NCBI GenBank assembly: GCA_036009105.1
Contig: DASYMJ010000007.1
Span: 1-7,442, forward strand
Direction: 5' to 3'
From: JAFAVZ01 sp036009105
GTDB taxonomy: Bacteria; Acidobacteriota; Thermoanaerobaculia; Gp7-AA8
DNA: 7,442 bases
A program made the position numbers and the translations under genes. The notes below the pieces were generated by a model. That model was not told where the DNA came from. It saw only the letters and a list, made by a program, of their open reading frames with translations, and searched no databases. Positions 1-4,625 of the stretch are shown here, piece after piece. Position 1 is the first letter of the stretch. The number at the start of each line of letters is the position of its first letter.

Positions 1-53
1 TCTCCAGCCGGCCCATCGTCCTTCCCTGCGGCCGGCTGGAGAGCCGGCCCTAC
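1..53. repeat. REP-like inverted doublet, cut by window start
   Basis: Bases 1-13 (TCTCCAGCCGGCC) are the exact reverse complement of bases 30-42, separated by a 16-base spacer. The right unit is complete: stem GGCCGGCT (30-37), loop GGAG (38-41), stem AGCCGGCC (42-49) and a CTAC tail (50-53), which read on the other strand is a GTAG head. The left unit should begin about 11 bases before the window. The loop is four bases, against three in the other copies. It belongs to the same family as 708-773. No gene lies between it and base 182. Confidence 0.75.
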
Positions 54-86
54 GTTACGGTGCTCGAATAGTTCCCGGAAACGGCA

Positions 87-136
87 GGCGGTGTAGGACG
101 GCAGGCCTGGTGAAGGCTTGGCCAACCTACGCCGCC
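87..136. repeat. Long imperfect palindrome (hairpin) upstream of the exported protein
   Basis: Bases 87-97 pair with 126-136 over 11 positions with one G-T pair. Bases 100-102 pair with 121-123, and 103-107 pair with 115-119 with one G-T pair, leaving loop TGGTGAA (108-114). The arms contain GTAGG and CCTAC, as in the REP-like units, but the core sequence differs, so this may be a second repeat family. It lies 46 bases before the next start codon and could fold in the transcript leader if transcription starts upstream. Confidence 0.55.
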
Positions 137-182
137 GGCCGTGCCGGCCGGAACCAATGCCGGGCCCCTTCGTCTTAACGGC

Positions 183-695
183 ATGCGAACTCTCCGTGCC
201 TTCGCCGTTTTCGCCGTTTTCGCCGCCCTCCCTCTGCTCGCGCAAACGACTCCTTCCACCGAAGCCGACGTCATGCGCGCCGTGCTCCAGTCGCAGCAGC
301 GCGTGACCCGCCTGCGCGCGAACAAGGTGATCCTCCTCGCCGCCGCCACCAGCACCTTCGCCATCCCCGCGGCGAAGATCGCGGACGAGCTCCGCGCCGA
401 CTACAAGTCGAAGAATGAGAAGGCCGCCACCCTCGCGGCCATGCAGCCGCCGGTCAAGGTGGCGGACGTTGCCTCGCTGCGCGGCGCGAACGGCTACGAC
501 TGGCAGCAGGTCGTGGCCAGGTACCCGGATGCCGACCTGCTCGTCGAGCTCTCCCGCCCCGGTTTCGACCGCTCCCAGAACACGGCCGTGATCAGCGCCA
601 CGCTGGTGAAACCGAGCGGCGCGAAGACGTACCTCTATTCGCTGCGCCGGCAGGACGGGCAGTGGGTGGTGGACCACATGGAAGGCCCGTTCTAG
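183..695 (+). CDS. Small exported protein of unknown function
   Basis: 170 residues, not recognised as a named family. The N-terminus is a clear signal peptide: Arg at 2 and 5, a hydrophobic core at about 7-19 and a likely cleavage near LLA-QT (20/21), so the product is probably periplasmic. The mature part begins with a probably helical segment (25-85) rich in Ala, Arg and Lys. The C-terminal part (about 118-165) alternates hydrophobic residues and ends RQDGQWVVDHM, resembling the 'GxWxV' strand ending of many small exported proteins in related genomes (from memory, not searched). ATG 183 is chosen because it places the signal peptide at the start; an in-frame GTG at 141 would add 14 residues ahead of it. 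No good Shine-Dalgarno sequence precedes ATG 183. Convergent with xth. Confidence 0.75.
   Translation: MRTLRAFAVFAVFAALPLLAQTTPSTEADVMRAVLQSQQRVTRLRANKVILLAAATSTFAIPAAKIADELRADYKSKNEKAATLAAMQPPVKVADVASLRGANGYDWQQVVARYPDADLLVELSRPGFDRSQNTAVISATLVKPSGAKTYLYSLRRQDGQWVVDHMEGPF
201..227 (+). repeat. Three tandem 9-bp units inside the signal peptide
   Basis: TTCGCCGTT occurs at 201-209 and 210-218, followed by the near copy TTCGCCGCC at 219-227. They encode Phe-Ala-Val, Phe-Ala-Val, Phe-Ala-Ala in the hydrophobic core of the exported protein. Slippage by one unit would change the core length by three residues without a frameshift. Confidence 0.8.
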
Positions 696-707
696 CCGGC
701 CCGGAAT

Positions 708-773
708 GTAGGGCCGGCTCTCAGCCGGCCCGCAGTAAAAGCATGACCGCGGCCGGCTGAGAGCCGGCCCTAC
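708..773. repeat. REPIN-like element: perfect inverted pair of GTAG-headed palindromes
   Basis: The left unit (708-730) is head GTAG, stem GGCCGGCT, loop CTC, stem AGCCGGCC. The right unit (751-773) is its exact reverse complement, giving a perfect 23-bp inverted repeat around a 20-base spacer (731-750). Each unit also folds alone as an 8-bp hairpin. A GTAG head beside a short palindrome, arranged as an inverted doublet, is the hallmark of REP/REPIN elements mobilised by RAYT (TnpA-REP) transposases in enterobacteria and pseudomonads. Assignment here rests on structure. It fills the gap between two convergent genes, starting 12 bases after the stop of the exported protein and ending one base from the xth stop. 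It might protect or terminate both transcripts, but there is no T-tract for a standard intrinsic terminator. Confidence 0.85.
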
Positions 774-774
774 A

Positions 775-1521
775 TCAACCGAACGTTGCCACCACCGGCG
801 CGTGATCGCTCGTCCCCACTTCCCGCAGGGAGGGGCAGGCCAGCGCCCGCTTGCCGAGCGCCTCGGTGGCGAGCACGTAGTCGAGGCGCCAGCCGATGTT
901 GCGCTGGCGCATGTTGCGCCACGGCGCCCACCAGCTGAAGTAGTTCTCGTCATCGGGATAGAGCATCCGGCCCACATCCACCAGCCCCCGCCCGAGGATG
1001 CGCTCGAAGAGCTCGCGCTCCTGGGGGAGCTGGCCGATGGTGCGCGGCTTCCGCTCCTTCGGATGCACGTCGATCTCCGCCCGCGCGATGTTCATGTCGC
1101 CGCAGAGCACGAGGTTCAGCCCTTCCGCATGCACCGCGTCGGCGTACGCGAGGATCTCGTTCAGGAAGGCGATCTTGGCCGCGTAATCCTTGCCTCCGTT
1201 CGGGACGTAGACGGAGGCGAACACGGTACCGCCGAGCTGCGTCTGCACGATGCGGTTCTCGCGATCGAAATGGGGATGCGTGAACTGCGGATCCTCCTCG
1301 AACGAGGCGCGCCGCACGTGCAGCGCGACGCCGGAGTACCCGCCGCCGCCGTGCCAGTAGCAGGCGTAGCCCTCCAGGTCACAGATCGATTGCGGAATCT
1401 GCGCGGGCGACGCCTTCAGTTCCTGCAGGCAGACAATGTCGGGCTGTTCCGCGGCGAGCCAATCGGCGAACTGCTGTTCGCGCGCCCGGATGCCGTTCAC
1501 GTTCCATGTCGCGATTTTCAT
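775..1521 (-). CDS. xth: Exodeoxyribonuclease III (AP endonuclease)
   Basis: 248 residues, the usual length for the Xth/ExoA branch of the EEP (exonuclease-endonuclease-phosphatase) superfamily. The enzyme cleaves DNA 5' of abasic sites and trims 3'-blocked ends in cytoplasmic base excision repair, using Mg2+. Visible motifs, in order: MKIATWNVNGIRA at the N-terminus with Asn7; LQELKA with metal-binding Glu34; YVPNGG at 105-110; GDMN with Asp142 and Asn144; WRLDY at 211-215; and the C-terminal SDHAPV with Asp239-His240. The start is fixed by the family-typical N-terminus. No Shine-Dalgarno sequence is visible; a TACAAT hexamer lies seven bases before the ATG, consistent with a leaderless transcript. 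Divergent from the outer-membrane protein gene across 60 bp, convergent with the exported protein. Confidence 0.95.
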   Translation of the reverse strand: MKIATWNVNGIRAREQQFADWLAAEQPDIVCLQELKASPAQIPQSICDLEGYACYWHGGGGYSGVALHVRRASFEEDPQFTHPHFDRENRIVQTQLGGTVFASVYVPNGGKDYAAKIAFLNEILAYADAVHAEGLNLVLCGDMNIARAEIDVHPKERKPRTIGQLPQERELFERILGRGLVDVGRMLYPDDENYFSWWAPWRNMRQRNIGWRLDYVLATEALGKRALACPSLREVGTSDHAPVVATFG

Positions 1522-1528
1522 CGGCCGG

Positions 1529-1534
1529 ATTGTA
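1529..1534 (-). promoter_or_regulatory. Putative -10 element (TACAAT) of xth
   Basis: On the minus strand TACAAT sits seven bases before the xth ATG, matching five of six bases of the sigma-70 TATAAT consensus. A start site about seven bases downstream would fall at the ATG itself, implying a leaderless mRNA. No convincing -35 box is seen at the usual distance (about 1551-1558), so this is tentative. Confidence 0.35.
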
Positions 1535-1570
1535 GTTGCGTCGCGCGTGGTTGCGAGCGATGGAAATCAA

Positions 1571-1575
1571 AGGAG
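1571..1575 (+). promoter_or_regulatory. Ribosome binding site AGGAG of the outer-membrane protein
   Basis: AGGAG lies six bases before ATG 1582 and decides that start. The same frame is open far upstream (to about 802), but only through sequence antisense to xth. Confidence 0.8.
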
Positions 1576-1581
1576 ATCACG

Positions 1582-2253
1582 ATGCGCAAATCGACCCTTT
1601 CCCTGGTGCTGCTCCTCTCCCTCTTCGCCGTCTCCGCCTTCGCCCAGGACTGGCGCAACCGCGGCTATCGCCAGCCGTATCGCGGCAGCAGCAACATGTT
1701 CGAGCTGACGCCGTTCGTCGGCTACCGCTACGGCGGCACCATCTTCGCCGACCAGACCAATCTCTTCACCCGCGACGTCGACGTCCAGAGCAGCGTGAAC
1801 TTCGGCGCCTCCGTCGGCATCCCCCTCGGCAACACGCCGCTCAAGCTCGAGCTTCTCGCCGACCGCCAGCAGTCGCGCCTCCAGACCGGCAGCGGCGGCC
1901 TCTTCGATCCGGGCAACACCGTGGCGGACATCGACATCACCTACCTGCACGCCGGCGTGCAGATCCCCTTCGCCACCTCGCGCGGCGCCGAGCCGTTCCT
2001 CCTGTTCAGCGCCGGCGTGGCCAACCTCGATCCGCACGTGAACAACGTCTCGGCCGACAACCGCTTCTCCGCGGCGGCCGGCGTCGGGGTGAAACTGCCG
2101 GTGAGCCGCAACCTGGCCATCCGCATCGATGCCCGCGGCTACTTCACCTCGCTCTCGAACAACGACAACCGCAACTGCAACCGCTGCTCGTACAACTACG
2201 ATCACGACCTCTATCAGGGCGAGACGAACGTGGGGCTGGCCTTCCGCTTCTAG
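1582..2253 (+). CDS. Outer-membrane beta-barrel protein (OmpA-like/OmpW-like small porin fold)
   Basis: 223 residues. A classic signal peptide (MRKSTLSLVLLLSLFAVSAFA) with predicted cleavage after AFA (21/22) is followed by a short Arg/Tyr-rich linker. About eight amphipathic strands can be drawn: roughly 39-50, 70-80, 85-95, 115-130, 137-147, 160-172, 176-188 and 212-223. The protein ends in Phe (GLAFRF), the C-terminal aromatic signal recognised by the BAM insertion machinery. The length fits an eight-stranded barrel. Asn-rich residues 192-206 before the last strand carry Cys199 and Cys202, which might form a disulphide or bind metal. The exact family and any transported substrate cannot be told from sequence alone. 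It has a good ribosome binding site and is followed directly by a cluster of palindromic repeats. Confidence 0.8.
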   Translation: MRKSTLSLVLLLSLFAVSAFAQDWRNRGYRQPYRGSSNMFELTPFVGYRYGGTIFADQTNLFTRDVDVQSSVNFGASVGIPLGNTPLKLELLADRQQSRLQTGSGGLFDPGNTVADIDITYLHAGVQIPFATSRGAEPFLLFSAGVANLDPHVNNVSADNRFSAAAGVGVKLPVSRNLAIRIDARGYFTSLSNNDNRNCNRCSYNYDHDLYQGETNVGLAFRF

Positions 2254-2347
2254 CATCTCGAGTTGATGTAGGGCCGGCTCTCAGCCGGCCGCAGTGATCC
2301 GCATCTCGAGTTGATGTAGGGCCGGCTCTCAGCCGGCCGCAGTGATC
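2253..2347. repeat. 48-bp tandem duplication carrying two REP-like units
   Basis: Bases 2253-2299 and 2301-2347 are identical over 47 bases with a period of 48; the next pair differs (C 2300, A 2348). Each copy holds GCATCTCGAGTTGAT followed by a complete GTAG-headed unit (2268-2290 and 2316-2338) with the same head, stem and CTC loop as at 708-730, then GCAGTGATC. The first copy begins on the last base of the outer-membrane protein stop codon. The two units lie in the same orientation, unlike the inverted pairs elsewhere, so this looks like a recent local duplication. Confidence 0.9.
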
Positions 2348-2354
2348 AAACGGC

Positions 2355-2375
2355 GCGGCGGGCTCAGCCCGCCGC
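2355..2375. repeat. Perfect 9-bp hairpin with a different core (GCGGCGGGC/GCCCGCCGC)
   Basis: GCGGCGGGC (2355-2363) and GCCCGCCGC (2367-2375) pair perfectly around loop TCA. The shape and size match the REP-like units, but the stem sequence is different and no GTAG head is adjacent. It may be a diverged unit or a member of a related palindrome family. It lies inside the repeat cluster between the convergent outer-membrane and permease genes. Confidence 0.7.
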
Positions 2376-2392
2376 AACCATGCCCTTACTGC

Positions 2393-2416
2393 GGGCCGGC
2401 CGGGACCCGGCCCTAC
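2393..2416. repeat. Diverged REP-like unit in reverse orientation
   Basis: Read on the minus strand it begins with GTAGGGCCGGG and continues TCCCGGCC, then GGCCCGCAGTAA, so the head and the GCAGTAA tail match the other units but the stem has changed to GGCCGGG/CCCGGCC with a one-base loop (2398-2412). It closes the repeat cluster in inverted orientation to the two forward units and ends four bases from the permease stop codon. Confidence 0.75.
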
Positions 2417-2420
2417 ATGG

Positions 2421-3458
2421 TCACTGCCAGCGGAAAATCTTCAGCCCCACCGCGAAGCTCACCAGGCCCCAGGCGAGCAGGATGGCGAGGTTGGGCAGGA
2501 GGCGCGACAGCGGCGCGGCGTCGTTCATCACGGCGCGCAGCGCGTCGTTGAGCGCGGTCAGCGGCAGGGCGCGGATGACCGGCTTCACGGCGTCGGGGAA
2601 CCGTTCGTAGGAGAAGAAGACGCCGGAGCAGAGCCACATCGGCATCATCACGAAGTTCATCATCCCGCTCACCGCCTCGATGGTCTGCGCGCGCGACGCG
2701 ACGAGGATGCCGATGCCGGCAAACGCGTAGCCGCCGACGAGGCAGAGCACGGCGAAGGTCAGCAGCGAGCCGTGGATCTTCACGCCGAACACCAGCCAGC
2801 CGAAGATCACCACCACCGACACTTCCAGGCAGAGAAAGACGAGCCGGGAGAGGAACTGCGACAGCAGGTAGTCGCTCTTCCGCATCGGCGTGGCCACGAA
2901 GCGCTTGAGCAGTTTGCGCATCCGCGCGTTCACGATGGTGAAGCCCATCGACCACATGCCGGTGCCCATCAGGTTCATCCCCAGCAGCCCCGGCAGCAAG
3001 AAGTCGATGTAGCGCGAGCCCTGCTCCTGCACCTTCTCCTCGCGCGCGGCGAAGACGTCCTTGCGGCCGGCGGCCCCCTGCAGCGCATCGTCCGCCTCCA
3101 CCCGAGCCGTCCGAGCCTCCGGGCGGGTCGGGTCGAAGCGGTACACCGGCGCCGCCCCCGACTCCACCAGCAGCGAGATCTTCCCCCGCCGCAGCTGGTC
3201 GCGCCCTTCTGCTTCGCTGAGGACATGCGGCAGCAGCATCGGCGACTTCTTCAGCGCCGCGAGCCGCTGCGCCGCCTCCGGGCCGGCCACGACGCCGATG
3301 GGGATCTGGTCGGGCGGCTTGGAGCGGAAGGCGAAGCCGAGCGCGAGAGCGAGCAGGAGCGGGAAGCCGAAGACCCAGAACACCGCCTCCGTCTCGCGCA
3401 GGAACTCCTTCGTCCGGACGATGGCCAGCTCCACGAGCGCGGGCCGCGGCTTATACAT
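2421..3458 (-). CDS. ABC-2 type transporter permease
   Basis: 345 residues with six probable membrane segments at about 25-45, 152-176, 204-226, 233-255, 262-284 and 321-341. A large hydrophilic domain (46-150) lies between the first two, as in DrrB/YhiD/YhhJ-like ABC-2 permeases. The MRKLLKRFVATPMRKSDYLL stretch (180-199) and the segment from ASRAQT (254) to the GVFFSYERFP turn (279-288) are typical of the family. It should form the membrane channel of an exporter with the ATPase encoded just upstream. Its ATG overlaps the ATPase stop in ATGTATAA, and GGGAG (3466-3470) stands seven bases before the ATG, so translation is probably coupled. The substrate is unknown; drugs, lipids or polysaccharide are all possible. 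Confidence 0.9.
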   Translation of the reverse strand: MYKPRPALVELAIVRTKEFLRETEAVFWVFGFPLLLALALGFAFRSKPPDQIPIGVVAGPEAAQRLAALKKSPMLLPHVLSEAEGRDQLRRGKISLLVESGAAPVYRFDPTRPEARTARVEADDALQGAAGRKDVFAAREEKVQEQGSRYIDFLLPGLLGMNLMGTGMWSMGFTIVNARMRKLLKRFVATPMRKSDYLLSQFLSRLVFLCLEVSVVVIFGWLVFGVKIHGSLLTFAVLCLVGGYAFAGIGILVASRAQTIEAVSGMMNFVMMPMWLCSGVFFSYERFPDAVKPVIRALPLTALNDALRAVMNDAAPLSRLLPNLAILLAWGLVSFAVGLKIFRWQ

Positions 3459-4380
3459 CGCGCAGCTCCCGTCCGGTCAGCGCGACGAACAGGTCTTCCA
3501 GCGTGGCCTCGTGCGTGGTGAGCGTCTGCAGCTTCGCGCCGCTTTTCTCGATGGCGTTGATGAGCGACGGCACCGCGTCGGCCAGCGAGTCGACGCGCAC
3601 CTGCCAGCGATCGCCGCGCTTGGCGATGCCGTGCGAGCCGGGCACCGCGCCGAACGTCTCCGCCGGCAGCGCCGGCTCGCTGGTGAACTCGATGATGTTC
3701 GGCGCCTCCAGCCGTGCGATCAGCTCCTGCGGGGTGCCGAGGGCGATGAGGCGGCCGTGGTCGACGATGGCGATGCGGTCGCAGAGGCGCTGCGCTTCGT
3801 CCATGTAATGCGTGGTCAGCAGCACCGTGCCGCCCTTCGCGCGGAAGCGGGCCACCACTTCCCACAGCTGCAGCCGGCTCTGCGGATCGAGGCCGGTGGT
3901 CGGCTCGTCGAGGAAAAGGATGTCGGGATCGCCGATGATCGCCGTCGCCACGGCGAGCCGCTGCTTCTGGCCGCCGGAGAGCTTGCCGACGCGCGCGTCG
4001 CGTTTCTCGTCGAGGGAGAGGTCGCGTAGCAGGTCGTCCGGATCGGGGCCGTTGCGATAGAAGGAGCGGAAGAGGCGCAGCGTCTCGATGACGGTCAGCT
4101 TCTCGCCGAACTGCGTCTCCTGCAGCGAGATGCCGATCTTCTCCCGCAGCTCGCGCGCGCTGTGGCGCCAGTCGAGCCCGAGGACGATCACCTCGCCGCC
4201 GTCCGGCCTGGTGAGGCCCTCCAGGATCTCGATGGTGGTCGTCTTGCCGGCGCCGTTCGGACCGAGGAGGCCGAAGCACTCGCCGCGCTGGACGAAGAGG
4301 TCCAGCCCGTCGACGGCTTTCACGTCGGGGTAGTACTTTTTCAGGCCCTTGCAGCTGATGGCGAAGTCGTTCGCGGACAA
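3451..4380 (-). CDS. ABC transporter ATP-binding protein (DrrA/CcmA-like)
   Basis: 309 residues, a complete cytoplasmic ATPase subunit. Motifs in order: Walker A GPNGAGKTT (40-48), Q-loop Gln87, signature LSGGQKQR (134-141), Walker B ILFLDEP with catalytic Glu159, D-loop GLD (163-165) and H-loop His191. The C-terminal extension (about 225-309) ends TLEDLFVALTGRELRD, as in DrrA-type exporters. It powers the permease that follows with an 8-bp overlap. The start is a TTG at 4380: an in-frame stop at 4396-4398 rules out a longer protein and no ATG occurs near the N-terminus. Only a weak GGTG lies seven bases upstream, so initiation may be modest. Confidence 0.93.
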   Translation of the reverse strand: MSANDFAISCKGLKKYYPDVKAVDGLDLFVQRGECFGLLGPNGAGKTTTIEILEGLTRPDGGEVIVLGLDWRHSARELREKIGISLQETQFGEKLTVIETLRLFRSFYRNGPDPDDLLRDLSLDEKRDARVGKLSGGQKQRLAVATAIIGDPDILFLDEPTTGLDPQSRLQLWEVVARFRAKGGTVLLTTHYMDEAQRLCDRIAIVDHGRLIALGTPQELIARLEAPNIIEFTSEPALPAETFGAVPGSHGIAKRGDRWQVRVDSLADAVPSLINAIEKSGAKLQTLTTHEATLEDLFVALTGRELRDV

Positions 4381-4395
4381 AGCCGGCGCACCATA

Positions 4396-4536
4396 TCAGA
4401 GCGCGCGGCGGGCGGCGAGCGGCCGGCTGCCGACGAAGCTGGAGGCGCGCACGCCGAGCCGCCTGATGCCGATCGGCAGCGGGTCCTTCACCGGGCCGCT
4501 CACGTGTACGTGAGCGTACGGCGCCGCGCGCGCCAT
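4396..4536 (-). pseudogene. Short ORF, possible remnant of a DinB-like C-terminus
   Basis: 46 codons from ATG 4536 to TGA 4396-4398, in the same frame as the ATPase gene and ending 15 bases before its TTG. The stretch PLPIGIRRLGVRASSF (20-35) recalls the 'IRLLGVxxS' strand near the end of the little-finger domain of DNA polymerase IV, and no catalytic part of such a protein is present. It could be a decayed gene end left by rearrangement, a leader peptide for the ABC operon, or chance. The match is short and from memory. Confidence 0.25.
4497..4516. promoter_or_regulatory. 20-bp perfect dyad, candidate operator
   Basis: CGCTCACGT (4497-4505) and ACGTGAGCG (4508-4516) are perfect inverted arms around GT. 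It lies in the divergent intergenic region, 117 bases before the ABC ATPase start and 110 before the oxidoreductase start, a place suited to a dimeric regulator. It is less GC-only than the repeats nearby and is not one of them. It also falls inside the 46-codon ORF, so it could be incidental. Confidence 0.4.
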
Positions 4537-4566
4537 TCCGCACAAGCTTGGGGCGAGTGGCGAAAA

Positions 4567-4622
4567 ATGTGGGGCCGGCTTTCAGCCGGCCGCAGTAAAG
4601 TGACGACGGGCCGGCCCCACAT
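4567..4622. repeat. Variant REPIN-like element with GTGG head, next to a start codon
   Basis: ATGTGGGGCCGGC (4567-4579) and GCCGGCCCCACAT (4610-4622) are perfect 13-bp inverted arms. The left side also carries the unit hairpin GGCCGGCT, loop TTC, AGCCGGCC (4573-4591) followed by GCAGTAAA; the right side keeps only the outer arm. Compared with 708-773 the head is GTGG and the opposite end CCAC, so both sides have changed together. It ends three bases before the oxidoreductase ATG and occupies the place of its ribosome binding site. Confidence 0.85.
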
Positions 4623-4625
4623 CCC

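Noticed and set aside
50..364. A 104-codon minus-strand frame over the window start and exported protein gene
   Set aside because: Overlaps palindromes and is antisense to a gene with a signal peptide; composition is Arg-rich without motifs.
708..773. Reading the palindrome doublet as an intrinsic terminator or CRISPR repeat pair
   Set aside because: No T-tract follows on either strand, and the units are inverted rather than direct with only one spacer; REP-like doublet fits better.
802..2253. A 483-codon plus-strand frame that runs through xth and into the outer-membrane protein
   Set aside because: The part before 1582 is antisense to a clear exonuclease III and has His/Pro/Arg-rich, low-quality protein sequence. 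The real gene starts at ATG 1582 with a ribosome binding site and signal peptide.
1567..2256. A 229-codon minus-strand frame opposite the outer-membrane protein
   Set aside because: A Val/Ala/Glu-rich GC shadow of the plus-strand gene, with no motif.
3205..3223. Sequence CCTTCTGCTTCGCTGAGGA in the permease gene, resembling a common CCTTCGCTTCGCTCAGGA repeat core
   Set aside because: Not an exact match, lies within an intact reading frame at a family-variable loop (LSEAEGR), and cannot be told from chance here.
2772..3521. A 249-codon plus-strand frame opposite the permease
   Set aside because: His/Arg/Leu-rich antisense frame typical of GC-rich DNA.
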